Below, one piece after another: positions 49,401 through 61,179 of a DNA stretch of 64,000 bases (the first letter of the stretch is position 1; each line of letters begins with the position of its first letter). A program made the position numbers and the translations under genes. The stretch spans positions 593,735 through 657,734 of the forward strand of contig VXAI01000018.1 in assembly GCA_013399305.1 (NCBI GenBank), read 5' to 3'. Source of the stretch: Rostratula benghalensis. Taxonomy: Eukaryota; Chordata; Aves; Charadriiformes; Rostratulidae. The notes beneath the pieces were generated by a model, which was not told where the DNA came from, ran no database searches, and saw only the letters and a program-made list of their open reading frames with translations.

Positions 49401-50584
49401 ATCCTGCTGCAACATATGGGCTGTCCCCAAAAGCCAACCCAACAGCCACAGTCGTTAGTTTAGTCCTGGTGAAGGTCTGCATAAAATTATCAGTTGCTGA
49501 ACAATATTGCTATTAATGTTTGGTTTTATGGTTTCTCTCATTAAATGACAAATGCCGGATGTGTAACACAGGAGGATGTGCTGCTAAATCAAACACCACC
49601 AGCACAGAAATTTGTTAAAGGATTTTCTCCTTAGCTTTGTTTGATTAGAGAAAGTACAACACAGAAATCAATTTATGAAGTTCATTAACAGGTTTGCCCC
49701 CACATCAAGGAACAAAAAACTCCACATTCTTAGTCTCACCCGTTCAGCACTATTAAATTTGAAATGAAAGACTGAAACACCCTCAGCATTCAAATGTTCT
49801 CTGAAATACATGCAAAGTCCCTTTTTAATTATATTTTCTGCATTTTGGAGACAGGCTTTGCCTTCCAACTCATTCATATGTTTTGACAGAAGTTGAAGTG
49901 AAAAACTTGCAAAATCTGGATCATGCCAATCAAATTCATCCCTAGTAATGCCATTGACCCACAAATTGAATTGGGCTTATCTGTAGGAGGTTCTTTCTTC
50001 CGGGATGAGGGACTGAAAATCCCCCATTGATGTGGGGCCAGATGACTATGTTCAAGTCTAGATCCCAGCAGGGGATCTCAGCCCTCCTAAGGCTCAGCTT
50101 TTTTATTTTTTTCCTCCTACAAAGCCCATGATCATTACAAGTATCTTTGTAATACAAATATCTTTCTAACCCCAAGACCTGCTCTCTCATTGTCCATCTG
50201 TCCTTCCCAACCAGTGCTTGGCTGCTGCCTCTCATCCCTGCCCAGCATCATCCCTCAGGATGCTCCTGCCATCCATCAAGACATAGTGGTTTACCTTGCA
50301 GCTATCCCCAGCCCTTCAGGCCACCACTCTCAGCTCTGTCACTCATTTTTCCCTGCTTTTACCTCCCAGAGCCAGACTTCTCCCCCTCCAACCAGTCACA
50401 TCTGCTTCAGGAGAGATCTGAGCTCTCAAATACCTTCTCCAAGTCCAGGTATCACCTCTTCAGCAACTGGATTTTGCAGAGAAGGACATGACACGGCATT
50501 GCCTACCTGGAGTGGGCTTGTCAGTGCAACCAATAAAGCTTTGGAACCACATATAACTTTTTATCATAGGAGTTCCAAGTTCTT

Positions 50585-50712
50585 TTAGACTCTTTTAGAG
50601 GGTCTAAGATCCAGGAAGAGTTAGTTAGTGATTTCCCTAAGATCATGTAGCAGGTCTGTGTGAAGACAGGATTCATAATTCAAGCCTTTTGACACCCAGT
50701 CCATTATTTCCA
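50585..50712 (-). mobile_element. MIR/CORE-SINE-like relic, reverse orientation
   Basis: GTTAGTGATTTCCCTAAGAT, then CATGTAGCAGGTCTGTGTG and GACAGGATTCATAATTCAAG. These follow the order of the reversed MIR core: the GTAACTTGCCCAAGGTCAC block, the AGCTAGTAAGTGG block and the GGGATTCGAACCC block. Divergence is high and boundaries are approximate. Confidence 0.55.
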
Positions 50713-51747
50713 GCACTAAGACCTGTGAGATTTTTTTGTAATCCATCTCCTTTTATCCTCCTCCAGCTTTTGCAGGTCCAAGTAAACTGCGATCAGCTCA
50801 GGGCTTAATTTCAAATTTGAATTTGTAATTTTATTTCTTTTTAAGAGAAAAAAAAAAAAAAGCTCTACTGTAAAGCAAGGTTGATGGAAATTTTAGAGCA
50901 TAACGTAGATGCAAAGAATAGAAACCATACAGTTCTGTTTTGAGATGTCTGCATTGAAAACCTCATTATCTTCTGCTTTTCCCCATGCAAACGACTTAGA
51001 AGCAAGCCCGAGTCACAGCCTTCTCCAGCATTTCCAACCCCGAGTCTCGCTTGAAACATTACTACCCATTTTCTCTGCACAGCTCTACTAGCAATTAAAG
51101 CAAGTATGAATCTCGGTTGAATTTTCCAGTCAACAGTGTTTTGTTAAACAAGACCATATTTTATCATTATTGAAGATGACACAGCTATTGTAATTACTTC
51201 AAATTAGGGAAAAAAAAAAAAAAAAGGAGTGAAAAGTACACAAGTCTTCTACAAGGCCTGACGCAAAGCACTATAACCCAGGCAGAGGCAATACATCATC
51301 TGGCAGGAGACCATTTGGGCTTCCCAAATACCTCACAAAAAAGGAAATGCGATCAGAACCCTTTCCCAATTCTCAATCTTATGTAAAAGCAATAAAAATC
51401 AAACATCTGGGCTGGTTGCGCCCTGGGATTTGTGTGACATTGTGTAACGTGGGAACAGCACCAAAACTAATCAACAAAATTATCTCCCTGTAAATCACTG
51501 CAATCCAGCTACAATTCTTTTATATATTCTGTAGCTTTCTCACATCTTTCTCAGCTATCTAGGTTGAATAAGAAACAAGTATCTTTGTAATCCAAAGCTG
51601 CAACTACACCGGGGGGGACACACACAAACCCCCCACACTGGTGGAGGCCCACCTGAGTGTCCCCATACCACACCGTTGCATTTTTATATGTAAATAATAC
51701 ACTTGGAACATTTCATTCCAAATTCGTGTGTGCACGCAATTCACGTT

Positions 51748-51800
51748 AAAAAAAAAAACAAACCAAAACCAAAAAACAAAAAACCCAAACCCCACCACAA
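51748..51800 (+). repeat. A/C-rich low-complexity tract
   Basis: A-run followed by A-blocks separated by C, CC and CCC, ending CCCCACCACAAACC. Confidence 0.75.
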
Positions 51801-53203
51801 ACCAGCATTAGCATTGACATCACACCCCATGAATACTAATGGAGCATCTCCCACCGTCTGCAGCAAGCGAGGAATTTTCCTGCTGCTGCTCCTTTCGTGA
51901 GCTCAGCGGGGAAACAGTGACAGTTGGAATGGGAGAGCTGGGACCTGACCTTGTGGGGGTTAAATCACAGTTACTGCTTGAGGAGTTGCAGTCTGCCATC
52001 CTAAAGTCAGGAGAAATTTGGGAGGTACAAAAGTCCTGGCACTGAACTCGACAACAAAACGCTTCATCTTCTCATGACTGTGAAGTGAAATCCCTGTAAC
52101 TGTGGTCTAAATAAAGAGGTTTTTTCTATATAAAGGTGCTTCCTCCATCTGCCTTGCCTGAATCCCTACATAATTCACTGCGGCTACCAGCAGCCTTTGA
52201 ACCCTTGGATTGAAAAGACCATTCTTCTTCTGCTGGCATAAATCAATCCGTCAGCCTGTCCTCTGCAAAACACTTGGAGCTTCACCCCAGAGACGGCCGC
52301 ATCCCTTGCGCAGAGTGATGGATGACCCTCTTCTGTAAAACACGTAGGAAACCTGTGGCGTTGATCCAAGGGTTGCCCCAGTAAGGACCAAACACAGCCT
52401 TTTCCAGGGCTTGACCTGGTTTAGGATGGCTGCATTGAAGACTTGAATTTTTTTTTAGTATTTAGCTCCTTTGCCCGGCCACAGCAACCTACCCGCTCCC
52501 ACAGCATGTGGATGAACTTGCCACGTATAAATCTTCTTCTACAAGGCTTGAGCAAGAGCTGCAGGTGGCATCTAGTCCCTGCAAGATGTTGAATTTGGCT
52601 TAATCAGCCTTGGTCAGGAAAGCAATGCTTTGGGTGCATGACTTCCAAGTTTATTGCTTTTTAAGTAATTAAAACTAAATCCCAGTCTGAAATTCAGACT
52701 AGGATGGGTGAAGAAAAAACTAAAGAAGAAGAGGTTTTCCAAGAAACTGGCCTGAATCAGACAGACTTTCTGAGCCACCTTCTTTTTGCCACAGGAGTTT
52801 TCTTGCCATGTGTTCTCACGGATCTCACGCCGTGTCCCGTGTCACAAAACTAACTCGGGCAGACAGCTCAAGGACTATCACAGCTGAGATCTGCAGGAAA
52901 GCAGAGGCGTTTGGGGGAAAGAGGGGAGACATGCTGCTTGTTTGCTTCTGCTCCGATTTTGCAGTGTTCCCTGTCATTCCCGCTGCTCCGCTCGCCTCAC
53001 CGTGACTTTCCGTAGAGGACAGGCACAAATACAGAGGGACTCTGCCAGAAGAACTCCACAAACTACATTAGATTTAAGAAAGGGAAAAAAAAAAAAAAAG
53101 AAAGAAAAAGAAAATTTGCCTTTCAATCAAACAAGCCTGAATACCTACAGAATAAAATCTCCCTTCAAGATGATGTGATCAAAAGTGACATAAGAGAAAT
53201 AAA

Positions 53204-53270
53204 GGGGGGGAGAAAAATAAAGANGGGAGAAAAATAAAGATTTAAATAAAATAAAATAAAAAAAAAAAAA
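53204..53270 (+). repeat. 17-bp tandem pair, (AAAAT)n and A13, with undetermined base
   Basis: GGGAGAAAAATAAAGA occurs exactly at 53208-53223 and 53225-53240, separated by the single N at 53224. An AAAAT-type array and A13 follow. The unresolved base sits at the repeat junction, so the copy number may be wrong in this assembly. Confidence 0.85.
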
Positions 53271-53629
53271 GGGAAAAAGAAATGGGTTGTCCTGGCAACT
53301 GGCATACCTTTCCAGCACTCCAAGATTATTGGATGAAATACATGTTTTCTAATTAAATTCATAAAAGGTGGCATTTATCAGAGTGTGACCTCTGCACATT
53401 TTGGTGTAGGAATGGTTATTTTCTTGCAACTGAAGGATTTAATAATGGTCTGTCTTTGATCTAAATGTGATACTTACAACCCCTTTTAATCGAACAGAGG
53501 ACTTCTTTTCTTTTTTTCTTTTTTTTTTTTTAACTTTAAACAATAATAGTAGAAATTGTGAATAAAGCCCAAATCAATCCCTCAGATTAAGAAGAACCAG
53601 CTGCGAGCAGCCTCTCACATGCAATGATA

Positions 53630-53695
53630 TAATTCCACTGTAATTACTCCGGATTTATAACACTATGGGTGAGATGAAATCACACCCACTAAATT
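53630..53695. repeat. Possible ancient amniote interspersed repeat
   Basis: CTGTAATTACTCCGGATTTA followed by TGGGTGAGATGAAATCACAC resembles an old repeat common in bird and reptile DNA with a TTACTCC..GATTTACACC pattern. I cannot name the family. Similar scraps may occur at 56625-56670 and 60635-60680. Confidence 0.3.
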
Positions 53696-56054
53696 GAAGT
53701 CTGAACCTCACTGAAAACATCAGCATTTCTACTAGGCTTGACAGGCCCCAGCCCAGACTTCATGCCAACAAGCAAACTGGCAACCTGCAGTCCTGCCCAT
53801 CAGCCTCTCATCCAAGGTCAAGGATGGCAGAACTGGAATGACAGCCTTGGAGAAAGGCTGCCAGATTTAATAAATCTTCCTCAAAGCCAATCTTTCTTCT
53901 CTGGGCACTGCTTGGAAGCCAGCAATGGACTAGTGGAAGCCACAAACACCAGGGGAATGGCAACATCACGTTGGCTGTTGTGGTTGTCCATGCAAATCTT
54001 GGGAGTCCCAGAAAGAAAAGGAAGAGCAAGAAGCATCAGTCAGGTTGGGTTATCAAACTATTAAGAAGTAGAAGTTCTACTGCAGGTAAGATAGCAGGCT
54101 CTGGTCTGCACAGCCATTCTCAGATGGTTCAACCTGCAGCGTGGATGGGTGCCATAAAAAGGCAGCTGCCTGGGAGAGAGCACAGCTTCAGTGCATCTCT
54201 TAGTCTTTGAACTCCAGGACCTCTTGAGATAAACAATCTAAATTAAGCAGCAAAACATTCCAGGCTCCCTAGCAAAGCCATCCGTTTTGGAGAAGCCCTT
54301 GGAAAGCAAGGCATCTACCGGAGATGGCCACAGGACGTCAAAACATTTTACGGTCACTCCAAGTGGCCTTCCACAGATTTAAACACAAAATGACTGGTTT
54401 ACTCCAAAACTCAACTTTCTTTGGAAAAGCAGGCAGCTCTCTTGAGCGCTTCTCATCTAAATAAATCTATTTAGATCACTGCACATACTGAACTGGAAAG
54501 CACTGAAGAGCACAGGCTAGGAGGCAAGCATTTGCTGAAATATTTATCATTCAAAACCAACAAATCAACAACAAGAGGGGAAGTGTATTTTTAAAAAGTC
54601 TTCTTTGCAATGTGCACTTCTGAGGAAGAACACTGGGAACAACAAAAATCTCTCTGTGAGGCAGAACACGTAAAGGGAGTGGACAGATAGAGAGGCAGCT
54701 AGAGACCTTGCCAGCCCAGACCAGCCCTTTCTCCTTACAGATACAGCCCTGCCATTTCCTATGGCAGTGTGTGGAAAGACCAGCAGCAAACACCCAGGAG
54801 AGGTGGGAAGGACATCACCCATGTTGTCCTTTCCACAGCCAGGAGATCCTCTAAAGGAAAGGAGCAGGGAGATCATCTCTCTTCCACCCGCTGTGTCTGG
54901 TAGGAATATCAGAGCAGATGAGAAGACTCCAGCAACAGCCCAGTGGCTGCCTACAGATGAGATCAGAATTTTTTATTTTTTTTTTAATAGTGGAGGAACT
55001 CTGTTCAGAGCAGCAGTTGCCAGGAGAGATGAGTGCGTGGGATGGGGAGAACCGCCTGGTGCACACCAGGTCAGGAAGCAATGAAGAGCCTCCAGGGGAA
55101 ATGAAAGGGAAACATTTTGCCTACAGATTCTCCTCTGAGGTGTCATGGATGCAAATAACCTTTTTTCAGACTGCAGACTAAAGCGTTCAAGAGACATAAT
55201 CACACCTGATAGCACTGGTCTGTGGCTGAATTCAGACAGGCTGCTGTCAGGTCCCACTCCCTTTGCGGAACAGGGGAGGAGCACGTAGTGATGGTCAGTC
55301 TGGTCATGAAGCTCCTCCAAGCTCTGTAAACCTGTTCCCTCCCACTTGCTTTCACAGTTGATGGTCTTCTGACATGGTGCTTCTGACGTGGTGGAGAAAG
55401 AGGCTTTTTTACATAGAGATGTATCAAAGGTGACTATGAAAAGGCCTTTTTCTCCTCTACCCTGGAAGTGATGACCTGAACTGGAAAGATTTCAACTCCT
55501 AGGAACATCAGCAAGACACCAACCTCCTTCTGCATCTTCCCTTCCCTGAAACAGGTTTTCCAAAGCTCTGAGGACTACCAAGGTGCATGGGACAAGGGTG
55601 ACAGCCACCATCTGAAGACAGTCATGGCCCAAATGTTCCCATGGTGACTCGCATATCGTGATACAAGGAAAATACAACAAGTTGCAAGCAGCACTTGTTT
55701 ATTTGCACCACCCATTTACTGCGCTGAAACAAGACAAGGATGAGATAGAGCATGTCTTTCCCATGAGGAGTTTTTGTCCGTGGGTCTGTCCATCCTGTAA
55801 TCATGTCTTTGCATGCAACAGCTCTCATGTAACTGTTGGGAACCTGGATAGACATGAACAAAGACTGACTCGCTCTGTCAAATGCCACTCCACCTGCCAA
55901 TCACTTGGTGGGTTGCATTTACTTAATTTTCCTTTCCCTGCACCATGGTAATTTCATGCTGCCAAAAGCCTACCTTCTCTTTCAGATAAACAATATCAAC
56001 AGCAACATCCTGTATTACAACACATTCAATTTATTTATGATCTCTCAAAGACTC

Positions 56055-56150
56055 AATTAGCTTCAGTTTACTCATCTGTGAGATGGGTACAGGATCTCAT
56101 ACCTACTTCAGAGCTACCATCAATCACTAGATAAATTATTCATCGTTTTA
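56055..56150 (+). mobile_element. MIR/CORE-SINE-like relic, forward orientation
   Basis: CAGTTTACTCATCTGTGAGA, TGGGTACAGG and CATACCTACTTCAGAGC correspond to the MIR run of CAGTTTCCTCATCTGTAAAA, TGGGGATAATA and TACCTACCTCATAGGG in the same order and spacing. Only this central portion is recognisable. Confidence 0.6.
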
Positions 56151-56374
56151 CAAGGTATCATTAGCCATGCTCTTTCATACCTGAGAATGCACACACACAT
56201 GGAAAGCTTTAGATGATCACCGTTAATGCTTGATGCTTTCATCTCAGTGACAGTGATCCGGGGAGAAATGCCCTCCACAACCCCGATTTTATTAAGGAGC
56301 CCAAGTCTGTTCATGGAATAAGGATTTGGGATTTCTCATCACTGGTAGTCCTGTTCTTGCTCTCCTGTAGTACT

Positions 56375-56420
56375 CCATCCCTGTTGTGCCTCAGTTTTTC
56401 CACCTCACTTCCTAAGGTTT
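56375..56420 (+). mobile_element. Weak second MIR-like scrap
   Basis: TGTGCCTCAGTTTTTCCACC resembles the MIR string CTGTGCCTCAGTTTCC. The match is under 30 bases and it may be chance. Confidence 0.25.
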
Positions 56421-58279
56421 GATTTATTCACACCTACAAAAGCGTTACAAAAAAAAAAAAAATTTTTTAAAAATATCCCTGTATGAAAGGTGCTATGAGA
56501 GGAAAAAATATCATCATGCCTAAAGCCCATGATGAGAGGTGACTTGGCTTTAACAGATTAGTCAATACTGCCTGGTGAAAAATAGGCCTTCTGATGGATT
56601 TCGGTGTCTGCTCTGCCTTGAATAGCAAAAGCACTTAAATGCTTACGCAGACTGCTGCTCCCTTCATTGACAATTTACAACCAGGGGTAGTGGCTGGAAG
56701 ATAGCTGGCATGAGTAGATAAACTGCCAGGCCCCTAAGATACTAATCATCTATTATACTCTTTCCCATTGCTTGCCAATGAGACGTTGCTGATACAGAGG
56801 AGATTTTTTTTTTTTTGTCCTGTTGCATTCATCCCATAAATTAAAGAAAAAGCACCTTTTTTTTTTTTGTTACTGTACATTATTGGGTCTTCTCAATTGC
56901 TCCATTTTTATTCAAACACCCAATCTTGCTGTTGAAAACCAGCCTTTAGATGGCTGGAAAGCTGTTGACTGGACTTACTACTCCAAGCAATGCTGTGTCT
57001 GTGACCCTGAGGCAAACCTCTCTCAAGGATTGCCATCAGAGCCGTGGTCTCTCCTAATGAATTTGCTCTACGTAATGAGCTGATGGTGCCAGGTTTGCTG
57101 GGTGCTCTGGAGGACAGTGGCTACCAGGCAATTACACAGAGGCACATTCTCCATTAATGAAATGCACCTCATTTACCAGCAGTACCAGAAAGCTGGGATT
57201 AAGCAGGAATGCAAATGTGGGGTTTTTCTTGCCTTTAACTGCCTTTCTCACATACGCAGTTTGTATGGGGATGGTGCTGCCTGAACATCAGTCTTAGCTT
57301 GGACAATTAATCTTCCTACACTAAGCCAAAGACATAGTTTTTTTTTGCAGAGAACCGTGACCAAATAGACACACACACACAAATTTGGTGTCAGCCCAGC
57401 ACGCCAACCACCCAGGCCCCAGCCCTGCATCCAAGTTGTCACTCAGGCACCTTCCTTTGTCCCCTGTTGTCCCTCCCAGGGAAGCCGGCTCCTTCTGCCA
57501 CTGCTTCCCACCGCCATAATCAGCCCATCAGCTAAACCAGCAGCCCCAGGTGCAGCTGATTTTCAGTGCTGAAAACTCCCTTTAGAAGCTGCAAAGAGTT
57601 TTGGGGGTACCCAGCATGCTGGACATACACGGCACTCAAAAATCACACTACAAGGAGTGACAGGAAAATCCTGGGAATCAGAACCCTGAACTCTTCCAAA
57701 AATCTTTTCACAAGGAGGTTCAAGCCCTGCTTTTGGCTGCACTTGGAGATGCTGCCCACCTAGAAATCAGCAGTGCATGCCAGCAAAGCAGGGAGAGGTA
57801 GTATGTAGTCCCCACATTATTTTCCTTCTTTGCTTTTAATTGCCCAATGCAAGCTTCTCCTGGCTATGGCAGCATCAGTACCTGCTCGAGAGCTGCTATG
57901 GGAGCCAGGCAATGAGGACTGAAAAGCCTGAGCCTCAAAATAAATGTAAAGAAATACAGTGTTAGCCCTGACTGGCTTGGGCAAGGCTGCCCACAGTGTG
58001 AAAATGGGGACCTTCCCCATCCCACACCACCTCTCAGGGAACAAGGCCCCATGCCTGCAGACGCTCACACCCCCAGAGCAAGCCTGGATCAAAGCTCCTC
58101 AATCCACCCACTTTATACCATCAGACAGATAAGTCCAGATCTGAAACTGAGCAACTTTTGCAGGAGAGGTGATGGGGAGCTGAGCGTGGCTCTCACTCTG
58201 TAGTGCCTCTATACTACACCTCCTGCTTCCAGCCAGAGATTTCAGCTCAGGTAATTGCACGGTTTAGGGTACCACAGGA

Positions 58280-58380
58280 ACAAAACAAACAAACAAAAAC
58301 AAAGCCCAAAACCTAAGAATTTGTTTAAGGGCAGGGGGGGAAGAAAAAAACCAACACCAACAAACCCCAAAACCCAACAA
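58280..58380 (+). repeat. A/C-rich low-complexity tract
   Basis: CAAACAAACAAAAAC-type repeats, a G8 interruption near 58336, then CAACACCAACAAACC-type sequence. Confidence 0.7.
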
Positions 58381-59142
58381 CAGGTAATTCCCTAGTGCAA
58401 CTTGTTCAGCTCGTGCCCTCTTCTGCCGTCCCCCAGCCCCTGACCCTGTACCCCTGCCTTGAGAGCTCCCACCCCGTTTGCAAGGGCTGGAGACAGGCAA
58501 AGCACATTTTAAGTTCTCACCCTCCATCAGCTACACGTGTGACTGTTCCAAGCCCACCCAGCTAAGCACATCACCAGCTCAAAGGGACCACCACTCCTTG
58601 AAAAAATAAAAAATATTAAAAACAAAAAAAATATCACAGGGCTGAGAACTAATTACCTGGCAGCTAATTATCCCGCACTCAGCAACTGAGCCCACCACAA
58701 AAAGCTGGGGAGAAATTCCCACATTCCCAGGCTTTCCTCCTGCAATGCTCGGGTACCAGCTCACCCCAGTGCAGGGCCAGACAGTGAGTCAGTGGAGGGG
58801 AAGTCGGTGAGGAAGAGGAAGGCAGCCAGGAGATAGCAAGCATCAGTGTGGGAGGCAAAGGTTGCAGCAATGCTGGGCTTTAGGTGAAAAAAAAACCCAA
58901 AACCCAAACTAGCAAAGAGAAAGGGACTGGGTTTGGAATTCTGTGGAAATGTTAAAAGTGTCTGGGGGGGGTGGGGGAAATTAATAATAATAAAAAAAAG
59001 TCTCCAAACTTGCAGGAGGTTCAGGAGAAGGGGTGGCAGGTTTGATAGCCTTCTTACATGACATAAATCCCCTTGGCTGACATAATAAGGAGCTTTATCT
59101 GCCCAGGTGGCCCAGGAGCCAGCCAGGGTATCAGTGACATTC

Positions 59143-59231
59143 GTTGCCATGGGAACGCTATTACCAGGAAACGTGGCTCAAGGTGGAGAGGAAACCCCAG
59201 AGATTCATTAGCAACAGGTTCCCATGGCAAC
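59143..59231. promoter_or_regulatory. Inverted pair of identical X-box (RFX-type) motifs
   Basis: GTTGCCATGGGAAC occurs at 59143-59156, and its exact reverse complement GTTCCCATGGCAAC at 59218-59231. The centres are 75 bp apart, close to seven helical turns. The motif matches the vertebrate X-box bound by RFX factors (two GTTRCC-like half-sites around AT), with one perfect half-site and one carrying a single mismatch. X-boxes mark promoters of cilium genes and some enhancers. No exon or transcription start was identified nearby, so this is a binding-site call and not a promoter call. Confidence 0.5.
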
Positions 59232-59259
59232 CGCTCCAAACTCATTAATAATTCTTCCT

Positions 59260-59286
59260 CCCCCCCCCCCCCCCCAAAAAAAAAAA
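59260..59286 (+). repeat. C16A11 homopolymer junction
   Basis: Sixteen C followed directly by eleven A. It lies about 30 bases right of the second X-box motif. Length may be inexact. Confidence 0.9.
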
Positions 59287-61150
59287 GCCAACCCAACTTC
59301 TTTCTGAGCGTGGGTGTGAAAATCCTCTGGGAAAGCTGATCAAAGGGAGGGGAAGATGCACACAGGTGCAAGGAGCAGCACAGCTCTGTCCCCGTCACCT
59401 GCCCATCCTCCACCTCCAGAACTTGCCCGTTTAACCCCTGATATAAAATAAAAGCAAGTGGCTGGGGTGGACGCACTCATTTGCAGGGCAGCATCACACT
59501 AAGGAATACCCTGTGACCCAAGACATGCTGCAAAGGGTAAAAATAAGATTTCTCCATTCAAACGGAGTAAAAGCAAGAAGCAGCCCCAACGTGGCTCCAG
59601 TCCCAGATGGTTCCTCTCCTCTGCCCACCCCAACGGGTGCTCCCATGTCCCCTCTATTCCTCTCCTGCCACCGAGACCCACTTTCTGCTTGCTAAATTTG
59701 TTCGCCCCGGATTCGAGCCCGCAATTCTCTTCTTGTCCTGAAAACACAGCCGGGCAGCAAAAAGTGTTACTACATACAAGAGAGGAGCAGAAGGTGGAAA
59801 ATATGGGTAAAGTCAGAGCACAGGGAATGAGACCCAAACTCCAGTGCTGCTCCCCCCCTCCCGACTTTCCCAGGAAACACGATGTGCTCCCTCATTCCTG
59901 AAAAATCCCATCTGGGCAGGGAATACCTCAGCTTTGAGTTTTTTATAGCACTTCCAGGAAATCTTGCTACATTACACACATCCCAGTTCAGGTGTCAGTG
60001 GGACACGTCAGTGTGAGTCTGGCTTGGGAGAGGACAGAGAGGGAGATGCAGGCTTTATGAGGTCTTAGATAAAGAGGGGGGGGGGAATCTCTACATTCTC
60101 TGCTCTAACAGCAAATTTACTGTGAACAAGGAAACACCTGTAGCGTGAAGCTGCTGGGAGCTGCGAAAGGGAAGTGGTAAATCATCTGGACCAGAAAGAG
60201 CATCCCCTATGAGCACCTGCAGAACGCGAACCACGGGGTCAGGCAGCACAGAACTCCCGTTTCTTTTAATAAGCAGCCTCTTTTTTTCCAGCTGAGTTGA
60301 GGTGTCCTTCATTTCCATCTCTTTTTCTCTTTTGTGAGGCAACAAACATTTAAGGGAGAAGCAATACTTGATCCCTACAGTATAAATATTCTTGGGAGAT
60401 GATGTCTCCTTTTATGCCTCAGTGCCTCTTCCAGTCCCCAAAACCCCAAGCTTGGGCTAAACTCACACCCAACTGAAAAGGGGGGTGGAAAAGCATTTGT
60501 ATTGCTTTGTTTTGCTGATATTCTGCATGTGTTTTCTCAAAACGAGAGCTCTCTCATTTGAAAAGCTGTCCCAAATCCATAGTTTAAAACAGAGCTAATA
60601 TCAAACCTGTTCCTGTGATTTTTTTCCTATGGATTTCAATGAGACTGCTAACAGGAGAATTAGGTAGTGTTTGTAGTATTAAGTGTTCTGGAGCACTTCT
60701 GTAACAATAGCTGTTCCTCTCAAAGCCAAATAATATTGATTTAACTATAATAATAGCATAATAACTGAACAAGCCTGGGGGAAGAACGTATGGCTTCTAT
60801 TTTTTCACATTTGCTTGCTTTACATAAATGAGATATAATCTCCTATGATAAACTAATACAAATATCAAACAAATCAAACCATCTCCATGGTTTTTATCCT
60901 CTGCAGTTACAATAAAAAGTCTCAGGCAATATTAACCAAATACATTTCCCATGCAAATATTAGATCCCGGCCTGCTGCTGTCAGGCTTCCAGGAGAGGGT
61001 TTATTTTTCCTATACCTCCAGCCTCACCTCTCAGCTAGATACCAAATAGTAAGAGTGACACTCTTGACTGAAAGAGGCTCCCACATCAGAGAAACTGTCA
61101 GATAGTGCAGATTAACAGATTTGGGAGATATGTATTTTTATTTTATTTAG

Positions 61151-61179
61151 ATATGTGTGTGTATATATATATATATATG
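61151..61179 (+). repeat. Compound (TG)n(TA)n microsatellite
   Basis: About four TG units followed by about nine TA units. Confidence 0.9.

Larger units (their letters stand above)
40661..50584. other. Noncoding stretch, no gene seen
   Basis: No supported gene. It contains an AT-rich tract (41162-41289), an A13-C-A13 run (41792-41818), A19 (42813-42831), T18 (44382-44399), an A/C-rich tract (45161-45235), A17 with an adjacent undetermined base (45977-46010), a perfect hairpin (46470-46493) and A/T-rich runs near 48549-48580. 41020-41160 and 43640-43700 are AT-rich unique sequence. 50190-50560 has an open frame and an AATAAA at 50532, but its serine/proline-rich product is not recognisable. 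Confidence 0.55.
50713..59080. other. Noncoding stretch, no gene seen
   Basis: No supported gene. It contains A14 (50848-50861), A16 (51210-51225), an A/C tract (51748-51800), A15 and purine-rich sequence (53085-53115), a 17-bp tandem with an N (53204-53270), T13 (53519-53531), a possible old amniote repeat (53630-53695), MIR-like relics (56055-56150 and weaker 56375-56420), A14T6 (56449-56475), (AC)n near 57370 and an A/C-rich tract (58280-58380). Open frames are short and unrecognisable. Confidence 0.55.

Noticed and set aside
50190..50588. 132-codon frame with an AATAAA near its end, possible last exon
   Set aside because: Serine/proline-rich product with no homology I recognise, and no convincing splice acceptor or GT-rich downstream element. 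AATAAA is common by chance.
59700..59725. B-box-like string GGATTCGAGCCC, possible tRNA gene
   Set aside because: No A-box at the right distance and no acceptor-stem pairing around it.
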